DNA from: a virus
Direction: 5' to 3' (one strand)
DNA length: 64,000 nucleotides
IMG/VR virus record: IMGVR_UViG_3300003177_000010
Span: 1-64,000 of that record
In this document: one piece after another, positions 39,513 through 47,258 of the stretch
How the letters are laid out: each line of letters begins with the position of its first letter
Numbering within the stretch: the first letter of the stretch is position 1
Notes under the pieces: generated by a model
Told to the model about the DNA's origin: nothing
The model's input: the letters and a program-made list of their open reading frames with translations, nothing else
Databases searched by the model: none
Made by a program: the position numbers and the translations under genes

Positions 39513-39521
39513 AAAAATTAT

Positions 39522-39549
39522 TGGTAAGGGTACCATTCCACCACACCCT
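39522..39549 (-). other. Internally deleted tRNA-Leu remnant
   Basis: The 28-nt minus-strand sequence starts with GAGGGTG and a D arm (TGGTGGAATGG, as in tRNA-Leu at 27990) and goes straight to CCCTTACCA; AGGGT and ACCCT still pair. The anticodon and T arms are absent, so this is a deletion derivative that keeps its acceptor and CCA. Confidence 0.55.
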
Positions 39550-39555
39550 CAATAA

Positions 39556-39654
39556 TTAATTGTTATTACTACCGAATAGAGTAGTCTGTTTAAATTTCTT
39601 CAAACCTACTTTATTAATTGTTTTTAGAAAAGCTTTATATAGTGCTTGTTGCAT
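39556..39654 (-). CDS. Small basic peptide
   Basis: A 32-residue basic peptide, MQQALYKAFLKTINKVG..., behind AGGA at 8 nt. Located between tRNA genes. Function unknown. Confidence 0.45.
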   Translation of the reverse strand: MQQALYKAFLKTINKVGLKKFKQTTLFGSNNN

Positions 39655-39821
39655 AATTATATTCCTATAAATAAAAATTGCTATGATTTATTAGATACAT
39701 AGCCTTAGTAACTTACAAACAGCAACCACGCTGTAAAATTACTAATTTGACCGGAGGCATAACTTTTAGCACGAAAGCACTGGTAATACTTTCTATAGTC
39801 AGTGGGCTTTACCGGAAGACC

Positions 39822-39903
39822 TGGCATAAGCGCGAGGAATCGAACCCCTTGCCAATACGTTTGGAAGGTAGCACCTATCCAGTAGATATTAGGCTGCGCT
39901 TAT
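39822..39903 (-). tRNA. tRNA-Trp(CCA)-like, poor anticodon stem
   Basis: 82 nt with G73 CCA: acceptor ATAAGCG/CGCTTAT and good D and T arms, but the anticodon stem keeps only three central pairs around TTCCAAA. By position the anticodon is CCA; a shift of one would give Gly(UCC). Well-formed Trp and Gly tRNAs exist at 40360 and 40994, so this is probably a decaying copy. Confidence 0.6.
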
Positions 39904-39908
39904 ATAAT

Positions 39909-39983
39909 TGGTGCTTATGGGTAGAATCGAACTACCTACTCGGGGGCCTTCAACTCCCAGCTCTACCAATGAGCTACATAAGC
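39909..39983 (-). tRNA. tRNA-Phe(GAA)
   Basis: 75-nt cloverleaf with CCA: acceptor GCTTATG/CATAAGC, loop TTGAAGG, T loop TTCGATT; one A-C mismatch in the anticodon stem. Confidence 0.88.
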
Positions 39984-40095
39984 AAAATAACTACAACTGA
40001 TTACAGACTTTTACTGCTTTCTACATACTAACCAGACAGCAGATAGTATAAGTTTTCTAAATAAACAAAAGGTACTAGTTCTTTTGTTTATTTCT

Positions 40096-40170
40096 TGGCT
40101 CCCTAGAAAGGATTCGAACCTTTGATATACTAATTAACAATCAGTTGCCTTACCACTTGGCTACTAGGGA
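40096..40170 (-). tRNA. tRNA-Asn(GUU)
   Basis: 75-nt cloverleaf, G73 CCA: acceptor TCCCTAG/CTAGGGA, anticodon arm ACTGA TTGTTAA TTAGT. Confidence 0.93.
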
Positions 40171-40359
40171 ATAATTTTATTGCCGAATTATTTGCACTAC
40201 AAGTTAGAGCAATACCTCTGTTTTTTAGCAATAGGATTTGCACCTATAAGTCCTGTCACAGACAACCGGATTTTACTCCAGTCACGTATACTAGTTCCGT
40301 CATACTAAAAAATTCATTGGGTGCCTCAGCTTTACGTACGACACACCTACAACAGTTAC

Positions 40360-40435
40360 TGGCATCGGTGCAGGGATTCGAACCCTGGACTCATGGTTTT
40401 GGAGACCACTGCTCTGACCACTGAGCTACACCGAT
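40360..40435 (-). tRNA. tRNA-Trp(CCA)
   Basis: 76-nt cloverleaf, G73 CCA: acceptor ATCGGTG/CACCGAT, anticodon arm GTGGT CTCCAAA ACCAT. Confidence 0.95.
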
Positions 40436-40439
40436 AAAT

Positions 40440-40515
40440 TGGTCAGAGTGGTGAGACTCGAACTCACGATCTCCGGAATCCAAGTCCGACGACTTACCAA
40501 CTAGCCTACACTCTG
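40440..40515 (-). tRNA. tRNA-Pro(UGG)
   Basis: 76-nt cloverleaf with A73 CCA: acceptor CAGAGTG/CACTCTG (C1-G72 as usual for Pro), anticodon arm TCGGA CTTGGAT TCCGG. Four bases separate it from tRNA-Trp. Confidence 0.95.
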
Positions 40516-40567
40516 CTATCAGCCGGAAATTCTTTTTACATGCAGCCGGATCTGCATATTATTTCTG

Positions 40568-40640
40568 TACTCTCGATAGAAATCAAACCTACGGTCTTCA
40601 CCTTATAAGAACAATGAGATGATACCTCGCTACAAAATAG
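40568..40640 (-). other. Decayed tRNA-Arg-like copy
   Basis: The acceptor 3' strand CGAGAGT and T arm (GTAGG TTTGATT TCTAT) match tRNA-Arg at 40728, but the 5' acceptor strand and CCA are lost and the anticodon loop is CTTATAA. A pseudo-tRNA. Confidence 0.45.
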
Positions 40641-40727
40641 TACCCTTGCTCCTTACCGTGGTGTACCGACTCTTTGGTGAGCACTCAGTAGCAATCTTTC
40701 GAAGGCGGGCATTTCTACTGATAATTT

Positions 40728-40800
40728 TGGTACTCTCGATAGGAATCGAACCTATACGTCAGCTTTCGTAGAGCCAAGTCCATTATCCATCGGCGAGAGT
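40728..40800 (-). tRNA. tRNA-Arg(ACG)
   Basis: 73 nt with CCA: acceptor ACTCTCG/CGAGAGT, anticodon arm TGGCT CTACGAA AGCTG, T loop TTCGATT. A34 would need editing to inosine; no tadA gene is seen here. Confidence 0.87.
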
Positions 40801-40806
40801 ATAAAT

Positions 40807-40880
40807 TGGAGGTATAGATCAGATTTGAACTGATGTAACTGAGTTTGCAATCCAGCGCGTAGCCTCTCCGCCACTATACC
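40807..40880 (-). tRNA. tRNA-Cys(GCA)
   Basis: 74 nt with T73 CCA, as usual for Cys: acceptor GGTATAG/CTATACC, loop TTGCAAA, T loop TTCAAAT. Confidence 0.92.
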
Positions 40881-40993
40881 ATTAATAGATTGGTTAGCCG
40901 CTTCCTAACCACAGGCCGGTACTTGATCCTTATGATCTGGCCCCGACTTGGCGCTGCACGGAACTAAACAACTATGTTGTTAGTCAAAAAAAA

Positions 40994-41076
40994 TGGAGCG
41001 GGCGACGAGAATCGAACTCGCCATGGAATTAACCGCTAGCTTGGAAGGCTAGTTCTACACCTTGTAGATCACCCGC
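40994..41076 (-). tRNA. tRNA-Gly(UCC) with 14-nt variable loop
   Basis: 83 nt with T73 CCA: acceptor GCGGGTG/CGCCCGC, anticodon arm CTAGC CTTCCAA GCTAG, T arm GCGAG TTCGATT CTCGT. The variable region is about 14 nt instead of 4-5, which is odd for glycine. Confidence 0.88.
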
Positions 41077-41184
41077 AAAAAGTCGATTTTGAAACAGAAC
41101 TATCGTAAACCGCATTTGTATACATTGTAAGCAGTGCATCATCACTGTAGGAACTACATCCCGCAACCTCTCCTGTATACACAT

Positions 41185-41215
41185 AAAAAAACCCTCACTA
41201 ATTTCTTAGGAGGGT
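41185..41215 (-). terminator. Rho-independent terminator
   Basis: On the minus strand, ACCCTC and GAGGGT enclose CTAA-GAAA-TTAG and are followed by seven T. It closes the small unit that encodes the 24-residue peptide. Confidence 0.85.
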
Positions 41216-41244
41216 GTAGACTAGTTAAAATAAGTATATAATAC

Positions 41245-41319
41245 TTATCCGCCATACCCTTCATAAGCCATAGGAAAATCCCATGCACATATATTTTCTT
41301 GTATATTAAATAGTCTCAT
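41245..41319 (-). CDS. 24-residue peptide in its own transcription unit
   Basis: MRLFNIQENICAWDFPMAYE followed by GYGG and TAA. It is the only frame between a near-consensus promoter (41367-41395) and a strong terminator (41185-41215), behind GAGAG and a small leader hairpin (AATCAG/CTGATT). The dedicated control signals argue that it is real. No family known to me. Confidence 0.6.
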   Translation of the reverse strand: MRLFNIQENICAWDFPMAYEGYGG

Positions 41320-41366
41320 TTTGTATTCTCTCTTTTAATCAGTTTACCTGATTTTCTTTATAATTA

Positions 41367-41395
41367 AATATAGCACAAAATTTAGCAATAGTCAA
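41367..41395 (-). promoter_or_regulatory. Strong sigma70-type promoter
   Basis: TTGACT, 17 bp, TATATT on the minus strand, for the 24-residue peptide unit. Confidence 0.75.
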
Positions 41396-41440
41396 CAACT
41401 TTTTTAATTTTTTATGTAAGGTGCTGAAGTGTTTCTTATA

Positions 41441-41878
41441 CTACAGCGAATTAAAAAATCTCTCTAAAACTATATTAGATAAATCCTTATATTCTTTATT
41501 TAGCTTTTTAAAGTCTCTGATTAGCACAGCATTACTTACTTTATTAACATCTTCATCTAAAAAGTTAATGTAATAAGTTAAGTCGTCTTTTAGCTTAGGA
41601 TAATATACATTTTGTAGCTTTACGTCTTTAGTCCACCCTAGAAATATCTCAGACTCGCTATCAATATGGTCACTATCAAACTGGTCTACAAGCTGTTCAA
41701 GGCTATCAGTAGCATAGGCATCTGTAACAGTTTCACCTAAATGGTATTGAGAAAACTCTTCTGGAACCTCTCCAACGGTAACATAATCTTTATACGGATT
41801 AGGGTCTGTATCTCCATCTTCCATTTTTACTACATAACGATGGCGAAATGATTGAATTGACGTAATTACTGCGTACAT
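41441..41878 (-). CDS. Hypothetical protein
   Basis: A 145-residue acidic protein, beta-like at the N-terminus (MYAVITSIQSFRHRYVVKME) and helical later. No family recognised. Stands alone between the peptide unit and tRNA-Ser. Confidence 0.55.
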   Translation of the reverse strand: MYAVITSIQSFRHRYVVKMEDGDTDPNPYKDYVTVGEVPEEFSQYHLGETVTDAYATDSLEQLVDQFDSDHIDSESEIFLGWTKDVKLQNVYYPKLKDDLTYYINFLDEDVNKVSNAVLIRDFKKLNKEYKDLSNIVLERFFNSL

Positions 41879-41954
41879 TTTATATTCCCTTTATTGATGA
41901 TTATTTTTAACATATAATTTTATCTTTTAGCAAATATAAAATGAAATTTTTTAG

Positions 41955-42044
41955 TGGCGGAAGCAGTGAGATTCGAACTCAATACTACTACAAGTACCTT
42001 TAGGTTAGCAACCCAAGACAGAAACCTTTCTGCTTCTTACTTCC
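41955..42044 (-). tRNA. tRNA-Ser(GCU)
   Basis: 90-nt class II tRNA, G73 CCA: acceptor GGAAGTA/TGCTTCC, anticodon arm TTGGG TTGCTAA CCTAA, long variable arm. Begins one base after the AAA ATPase stop. Confidence 0.92.
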
Positions 42045-42045
42045 A

Positions 42046-42906
42046 TTACTCTAGTGCATTGTTTTTCGTTTTAGATACTGCGTCCATAACACTGTAATTA
42101 AACACGACTACTAAGATAAGCACTTCTTTAACTTCTGCAATACTAAACCCATCAGTATTAACTACTATTTCTTCAATATCTATAAGTAAATTATCTACTA
42201 TAGCAGATACATATGCACGTCGTGCATCAGCGCTTGGCATACCAATTTTCATTACTACATCAAATCTACTAGGTCTATTAAGAAGTCTAGCAGGTAGCCT
42301 TTCTGGGTAATTAGTAGTAGCTAAAAATAATACTCCGTCTACGTCAGAACTACCATCTAGTAAGTGAGTCATATCTTCGTCACCATGCCTAGCAATAATA
42401 CCATCTATGTCTTCGAATACTACTACAATTTTACGTTCTGGCTCAAGAGTTTTTATAATTTCAATGGAGTCTTCAGCGCTGTCAGCGCTATTAGCAAGGA
42501 TCATAACAGCATCCTCTTTTTCTAGCATACCAGCTAGTCTATATATAGTAGCCGACTTACCACTACCTGGAGGTCCATATAGTAAAATGCCGCGTTTATA
42601 GACAAAATTTAGCTTAGCGTAATCTTTTCTCTTTGTCCAGAAATCTTTTATATGGCTTAGAACAGTGGAGGAGGAATCATCAGGTAGTTTTACAAGACCG
42701 TCAACAGACATAGATAGCCTCTGAAGAAAAGGCTCCACACCCCAAGGAGCGCGGTATTTATATATACCTGCTGGTATCTTACCTTTAGAATAACCACCAA
42801 CTCTCCAAGTCTGCGCTTGAGAATCAGTAGCCCATACAGGGTCTTTTATCTTTAGCGGTTTTTTATATTTGAATGGCTGTACATTTTTAACAACTATATT
42901 TGACAT
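42046..42906 (-). CDS. AAA+ ATPase
   Basis: A 286-residue AAA ATPase: GPPGSGKS (residues 111-118, Walker A), VVVFEDIDG (Walker B), ATTNYPERL (sensor 1 with the family's Asn) and RLLNRPSRFD (arginine finger region), as in the BCS1/FtsH/CDC48 class. With no protease or BCS1 domain attached it may be a small unfoldase or remodelling factor. Single-gene unit behind promoter 42935-42963, followed by tRNA-Ser. Confidence 0.85.
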   Translation of the reverse strand: MSNIVVKNVQPFKYKKPLKIKDPVWATDSQAQTWRVGGYSKGKIPAGIYKYRAPWGVEPFLQRLSMSVDGLVKLPDDSSSTVLSHIKDFWTKRKDYAKLNFVYKRGILLYGPPGSGKSATIYRLAGMLEKEDAVMILANSADSAEDSIEIIKTLEPERKIVVVFEDIDGIIARHGDEDMTHLLDGSSDVDGVLFLATTNYPERLPARLLNRPSRFDVVMKIGMPSADARRAYVSAIVDNLLIDIEEIVVNTDGFSIAEVKEVLILVVVFNYSVMDAVSKTKNNALE

Positions 42907-42934
42907 TTTTTAATCCTTATGTTAGCTTATTAAT

Positions 42935-42963
42935 AGTATATAATATAACATAATAATAGTCAA
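42935..42963 (-). promoter_or_regulatory. Sigma70-type promoter
   Basis: TTGACT, 17 bp, TATACT on the minus strand, directly upstream of the AAA ATPase. Confidence 0.7.
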
Positions 42964-42972
42964 ATAATAAAA

Positions 42973-43326
42973 TTAAAATCCGCTATATGGATATGTAATC
43001 CAAGACTTAATATTATAGTAGGATACATCTTTACCGTACTTATTAACCATAGTGTGTATGCGTTTAAGTAAGTATTTATCTGCTAAAGGACTATTGAGGG
43101 CTTTACAATTCTGCTCTACAGTCTTATACTCTTTATTACTTATTATGGCTCTAGCTAAAAAAGTAGCTCTATTTTCCCTACGAACAGTAATTTTTCTATG
43201 GTTAGCTAAATTATTTAACATGCTAACGTCTTTATTATTACTTTGTTTGATCTTTAACTCTTCAAAGCGTATAAGTTTAGCCTCTATACCTAAGTGCTTT
43301 GACTTTATTTTAAGTTCTATACTCAT
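42973..43326 (-). CDS. Hypothetical basic protein
   Basis: A 117-residue basic helical protein (KHLGIEAKLIRFEELKIKQ) of unknown function. Confidence 0.55.
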   Translation of the reverse strand: MSIELKIKSKHLGIEAKLIRFEELKIKQSNNKDVSMLNNLANHRKITVRRENRATFLARAIISNKEYKTVEQNCKALNSPLADKYLLKRIHTMVNKYGKDVSYYNIKSWITYPYSGF

Positions 43327-43490
43327 TATATCATCTTTATATTATTATACTTATAGCTATACAGTAATTTCAATCCATATATCTGAAGGATTAACTATTA
43401 CGTTATATTACCTGTGTGCAAGGTTCTACCTCTGGCCAACATCTTACCTGACTTATCCTTTAAAGACGCTATTCCGCCTTTCTATAATTA

Positions 43491-43520
43491 TTTATAACAT
43501 TAAAATTAACCATTAGGCAA
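43491..43520 (-). promoter_or_regulatory. Sigma70-type promoter
   Basis: TTGCCT, 18 bp, TATAAA on the minus strand, upstream of 42973-43326 with a leader of about 160 nt that shows no open frame. Confidence 0.45.
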
Positions 43521-43594
43521 ATGTTATTTTGATTTTTTAAGAGTTTACCCGTTATTAAATAGTTTTAACTCTAATACTACATACACTATAGTTA

Positions 43595-43624
43595 TATATA
43601 GCATTAAAATTAGCCGTTAGGCAA
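43595..43624 (-). promoter_or_regulatory. Promoter with adjoining palindrome
   Basis: TTGCCT, 18 bp, TATATA; the palindrome TTAAACGAAGTTTAA (43627-43641) directly precedes it and supplies the end of the rfbD gene. Confidence 0.6.
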
Positions 43625-43626
43625 TA

Positions 43627-44454
43627 TTAAACTTCGTTTAATGGCCAGTAAGGCTGTTCAATATTGAATGTTCTATATATTTTACTACAATCTAGCCTAG
43701 AGTTTTTAGGTCTTTTTATAGAATCGTTACTGCCCTTAGTACTAATTCGATTAATTTTACAAGTATAATTATTACTTTTTACTATGTATTCTGCAAAGTC
43801 AGCCCAACTAACTGCGGGTACTCCTGAATAATTATACACACCAGATACAGTACTATTTCGAAGTAGCTTTTTAGCAATAGTAGGAATTATACTGGCTATA
43901 CTTGACGCAGATGTAGGCCCTCCTATTTGATCGTCTACTACACTTATACTACTCTGATTTGTAGCAAGGTTTTTTATAGTATTTACAAAATTTTTACCTT
44001 TATCAGAAAATACCCAAGAAGTCCTAATTATAGCATAAGTACCCCCAACCCTAGATATACCTATATCAGCTAACTCTTTAGTTATACCATATGAGTTTAT
44101 AGGGTGAGTTCTATTTTTCTCTTTATATGCTTTTTTCTTTTTACCATTATATACATAGTCAGTAGAAATGTGGATAAAAACTTTATTATTGTCTTTTGCT
44201 GCCTGGGCCATAACAATAGGTGTTATACTGTTTACTATGTATGCTTCTTTCATATTATCTGGGCAGTTCTTAACACCTGTATAAGCAGCTAAATTAACAA
44301 TTACATCTGCATCAGACTTTTTTATTATATCAGTACAGGCATCAGTATTTAATAAATTAGCAGTAGATCTATTTATAAATATTGCGTTATCTACTACATC
44401 CTTAAATGCAGTAGCTATCTGTCCTGTGCTACCAAAAACTAAATATTTTATCAT
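43627..44454 (-). CDS. rfbD: dTDP-4-dehydrorhamnose reductase
   Basis: A 275-residue RfbD homologue: FGSTGQIATAF (residues 7-17) binds NADPH, NLAAYTGV, HISTDYVYNGKK and YGITKELAD (YXXXK) give the active site. It reduces dTDP-4-keto-rhamnose to dTDP-rhamnose. Directly follows rfbC. Ends in LNEV supplied by a promoter palindrome. Confidence 0.88.
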   Translation of the reverse strand: MIKYLVFGSTGQIATAFKDVVDNAIFINRSTANLLNTDACTDIIKKSDADVIVNLAAYTGVKNCPDNMKEAYIVNSITPIVMAQAAKDNNKVFIHISTDYVYNGKKKKAYKEKNRTHPINSYGITKELADIGISRVGGTYAIIRTSWVFSDKGKNFVNTIKNLATNQSSISVVDDQIGGPTSASSIASIIPTIAKKLLRNSTVSGVYNYSGVPAVSWADFAEYIVKSNNYTCKINRISTKGSNDSIKRPKNSRLDCSKIYRTFNIEQPYWPLNEV

Positions 44455-44991
44455 CTAAAAGGGACTTTCAAAATCAGTAAAATTAATTGCGGATTTATCT
44501 TTATCTGATAAAATACTTTGTAAAGGTAAAGTTATTAAACCGTTAAAAGATACGGACATGTCACAGGTACTATCATAATAATCAGAACACTTATAAAATA
44601 CTTTAGTGTAAGGCTCTAAGGTAATAAAACCATGTAAAAACCCTTCAGGTATAAATAGTTGCTCTGCGTGCTTATCCGTTATTATCTGTTGAACAGCTTT
44701 TCCATATGTACTACTACTTTTACGAATGTCTATTGCAATATCTAATATGGACCCTTTCATACAAGTTACTAGTTTAGCTTGCGCTTTAGGAGGCTTCTGA
44801 AAATGTAAACCTCTTGCAGTGTGTTTGCTTACAGATACAGAAAAGTTATCTTGTACAAAGACAGGTAATTTAACGCCTTCTCGCAGTAATGTATTATTAT
44901 TATAGCTCTCTACGAAGGCTCCTCTAGTATCTTTATGTATTTTTGGATATATAAGTATAACATCGTTTATACCTGTAGTAACTATACGCAT
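44455..44991 (-). CDS. rfbC: dTDP-4-dehydrorhamnose 3,5-epimerase
   Basis: A 178-residue RfbC: DTRGAFVESYN, FVQDNFSVS, ARGLHFQ, DIAIDIRKSS and LFIPEGFLHGF are family blocks including the catalytic His. It makes the substrate for the reductase encoded next. The 4,6-dehydratase needed before it is at 57134 on the other strand. Confidence 0.9.
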   Translation of the reverse strand: MRIVTTGINDVILIYPKIHKDTRGAFVESYNNNTLLREGVKLPVFVQDNFSVSVSKHTARGLHFQKPPKAQAKLVTCMKGSILDIAIDIRKSSSTYGKAVQQIITDKHAEQLFIPEGFLHGFITLEPYTKVFYKCSDYYDSTCDMSVSFNGLITLPLQSILSDKDKSAINFTDFESPF

Positions 44992-45110
44992 TTAATACCT
45001 ATACATTCTAGCATTCTAACTGCTATTAGCAATTCTCCTGTGTACAATGAGTCAATAATTCGCATCTCGTTAAATACTTCATCTTTATATAACCATTTAA
45101 GAGTTTTCAT
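44982..45110 (-). CDS. Small hypothetical protein
   Basis: A 42-residue protein, MKTLKWLYKDEVFNEMRI..., overlapping the rfbC start by 10 nt. Function unknown. Confidence 0.5.
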   Translation of the reverse strand: MKTLKWLYKDEVFNEMRIIDSLYTGELLIAVRMLECIGIKCV

Positions 45111-45261
45111 TGTGCCCCATTTGATTTAGTTGTTGTTCAAAAATATTTATCTGCTTTAGTAATTCTTTTTTATGCTTACTTGCTAGTAAGTATATGTCAT
45201 GATCTGACGTATTTTCTAGTACATACTCTACAAAGTCTAATTGTTCAAAAGTATTAATCAT
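45097..45261 (-). CDS. Small helical protein
   Basis: A 54-residue coiled-coil-like protein (KHKKELLKQINIFEQQLNQ) of unknown function, coupled to both neighbours. Confidence 0.5.
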   Translation of the reverse strand: MINTFEQLDFVEYVLENTSDHDIYLLASKHKKELLKQINIFEQQLNQMGHNENS

Positions 45262-45433
45262 TACTTATAACAGTACTAGATACAATATCTTCTTGAATTC
45301 TTATTGATTCATCTGGTGTAACAGCTCCTTCTTCAATAAATTTTTCTATGTCTTGCATAGTTACTTTAGATAAAGAGTCAAATAAATAGGTGTGCCTTAT
45401 ATGCTCGATTGTTACTATTTTTACGTTATTCAT
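45254..45433 (-). CDS. Small acidic protein
   Basis: A 59-residue acidic protein, MNNVKIVTIEHIRHTYLF..., of unknown function. Confidence 0.5.
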   Translation of the reverse strand: MNNVKIVTIEHIRHTYLFDSLSKVTMQDIEKFIEEGAVTPDESIRIQEDIVSSTVISND

Positions 45434-45480
45434 GTAGTACCTTTTTAATGTAAATATAGCTGCTACGGCAGCTATATTTT

Positions 45481-45615
45481 TTATACTAGTATACCTTTAC
45501 GGCATAATTCTTTTTGCTTATGTTCTAACTCAGCTAAGCTTTTGGAGGTTGCTAAATAATCTTCAATATAACTATCCCTAGTCTTAAATAATTTAGCTAA
45601 TATATACTTAACCAT
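45481..45615 (-). CDS. DUF3563-like small protein
   Basis: A 44-residue protein whose second half, YIEDYLATSKSLAELEHKQK, resembles the small DUF3563 family of unknown function. Confidence 0.5.
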   Translation of the reverse strand: MVKYILAKLFKTRDSYIEDYLATSKSLAELEHKQKELCRKGILV

Positions 45616-45754
45616 ACATACGCGAAACTTGAGTAACAGTTTTGCCATGAGTTAGCATATAGTAAGCAGCGTTAGCTTCACTTCCATATTCAACTTGGCA
45701 GTATCTGTATAATCCACTATTATTTTTAAGTACTTTTTTTAACATGTTTAACAT
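45608..45754 (-). CDS. Small hypothetical protein
   Basis: A 48-residue protein, YRYCQVEYGSEANAAYYML..., overlapping the next gene by 8 nt and starting just after the Hsp20 stop. Function unknown. Confidence 0.5.
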   Translation of the reverse strand: MLNMLKKVLKNNSGLYRYCQVEYGSEANAAYYMLTHGKTVTQVSRMYG

Positions 45755-45756
45755 GG

Positions 45757-46170
45757 CTACAAACCTTTTACTTTAATTTTATTGGCTTTTGCAGCTTTTG
45801 GAACTTTGATCTCTATATTAATAGATAATATACCGTTAGCTAGATTAGCATTAGTAACTTTAGCATCTTCAGCTAATTTAAATACCTTAGTAAATTTTTT
45901 AGCAGAGATACCTTTATGTATATATTTATCTGCGCTACGATGTTTATCTCTATTACCGGTGATAGTTAGTACATTATTTAGCTCTTCTAGATCTATATCA
46001 TCTATAGTAAAACCAGCAACGGCTATTTCTATAGTATATTTATTATTTGATTCTTTAGCAATATTATACGGTGGATAGTTATCTGTAGATACCGACATTA
46101 AATTATTAAAAGAGTCAAGTAGGGGTTCAAAGCCAATGAAAGCTCTGCGTGATAGGTGTAAGTCAGTCAT
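45757..46170 (-). CDS. Small heat shock protein (Hsp20/alpha-crystallin)
   Basis: A 137-residue Hsp20: the alpha-crystallin domain spans about residues 40-130, with IEIAVAGFTIDDIDLEEL, LTITGNR and LANGILSINIEIK (the GXLXIXI-like strand). A ClpP-like, a SprT-like and an AAA protein are encoded nearby, so it may be part of a proteostasis set. AAGGAG precedes the ATG. Confidence 0.9.
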   Translation of the reverse strand: MTDLHLSRRAFIGFEPLLDSFNNLMSVSTDNYPPYNIAKESNNKYTIEIAVAGFTIDDIDLEELNNVLTITGNRDKHRSADKYIHKGISAKKFTKVFKLAEDAKVTNANLANGILSINIEIKVPKAAKANKIKVKGL

Positions 46171-46189
46171 TTTATCTCCTTATTAAGCA

Positions 46190-46230
46190 AGACTAATTAT
46201 AGTAAACCGGAATTCCGCATTTACAATTTG
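46190..46230 (-). promoter_or_regulatory. Possible promoter with CGGAATTCCG palindrome
   Basis: TTGTAA and TATAAT are separated by 19 bp on the minus strand, with a perfect 10-bp palindrome (46208-46217) in the spacer, upstream of Hsp20. The spacing is long, so a bound protein could control it. Confidence 0.35.
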
Positions 46231-46255
46231 CTATTTCATAGCATAGCTGCTATTA

Positions 46256-47035
46256 TTAATGTTTAGGAAAATCCATTCTATATATATCAGTTTCTATACA
46301 GTCTTCTCCGTATTGTATCTCTATTACTGATATTTCCTTATCTGTATTATTCTCTAAGCAGTGCCAACAATTTACAGGTAATAATACATAGTTATCTTGT
46401 ATATAGTTTATAGTAGTAAGTCTACTGCCTACAAAGCTACTGTGGACTGTAGCAGTACCTTTTCTAATAAACCACAATTCGCTTCTCTTACTATGTTTTT
46501 GCCAAGACAAGCGTTTACCTGGGCTAACTGTTAATTCTTTAATTTTAGTGTGTTTACTATAAGATTTTAATACTCTCCAAGTACCCCAGTCTCTTATAGC
46601 TTCTTCAGAGTAATAGTTATTCAACGTAGTTGAAGATGAATTAACTTTATTAGTGCCGCCTAAGTAACCGTCTATTAGCACTCTATTATTTAAGCAATAA
46701 TCTTTTTCAGGGAAATTACCATTAGCTCTATCACCGCCGTTACCGAATGTTAAAGTACTATGAATATTTCTATCTTTTATTTTTCTAATAAGTTTTATAG
46801 CAGTATCATCAGAATCATCAAATATTACTACTTCATCTATATACTTTATAGAGGTTAATATAGCAAACCTAGTAGCTAAACTCTGAAAATTATTACCCTT
46901 TTTTCTTTTTAGCCAGCTATCCGAATTAATACCTACAATGACTTTATCATATTTAATAGATGCTTCTTCAAACATAGCTATGTGACCCTCATGAATAGGG
47001 TCAAAACCACCAGAAAGTACTACTACATTACCCAA
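46256..47035 (-). CDS. Cytidylyltransferase-cupin fusion
   Basis: A 259-residue fusion. Residues 1-150 are a nucleotidyltransferase (LSGGFDPIHEGHIAMF, HXGH motif; LKRKKGNNFQS). Residues 160-255 form a cupin (GKRLSWQKHSKRSELWFI, LLPVNCWHCLENN) like the C-terminal domain of mannose-1-phosphate guanylyltransferase/isomerase. It probably makes and processes an activated sugar or polyol. No ATG; TTG at 47033-47035 is used. Confidence 0.75.
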   Translation of the reverse strand: MGNVVVLSGGFDPIHEGHIAMFEEASIKYDKVIVGINSDSWLKRKKGNNFQSLATRFAILTSIKYIDEVVIFDDSDDTAIKLIRKIKDRNIHSTLTFGNGGDRANGNFPEKDYCLNNRVLIDGYLGGTNKVNSSSTTLNNYYSEEAIRDWGTWRVLKSYSKHTKIKELTVSPGKRLSWQKHSKRSELWFIRKGTATVHSSFVGSRLTTINYIQDNYVLLPVNCWHCLENNTDKEISVIEIQYGEDCIETDIYRMDFPKH

Positions 47036-47258
47036 TACATAATTGTCCTACTTTTTCAGTAGTATCTCCATATACTTCTCCAAATATACTACCTGCCTTT
47101 TTCCACTTATCTAAGATTTTAATATGTTTACATAGACGAGTAGATGGGCAAGTACATGAATTATGTGATACCTTATACACAGCGGTAGGTAGGCTAGTAT
47201 CTTCAAATTTAGAGATTTCAAAATTATTACTTACTTTTCTAAGTAGATATTCTGCCAT
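47028..47258 (-). CDS. SWIM zinc finger-like protein
   Basis: A 76-residue protein with SCTCPSTRLCKHIKIL, the CXCX(n)CXH pattern of the SWIM zinc finger, which binds DNA or protein. Overlaps the cytidylyltransferase gene by 8 nt. Confidence 0.65.
   Translation of the reverse strand: MAEYLLRKVSNNFEISKFEDTSLPTAVYKVSHNSCTCPSTRLCKHIKILDKWKKAGSIFGEVYGDTTEKVGQLCIG

Noticed and set aside
39425-39514. N-terminal extension of the terminase-like protein
   Set aside because: The frame is a translation of tRNA-Gln; the ATG at 39424 has its own ribosome site.
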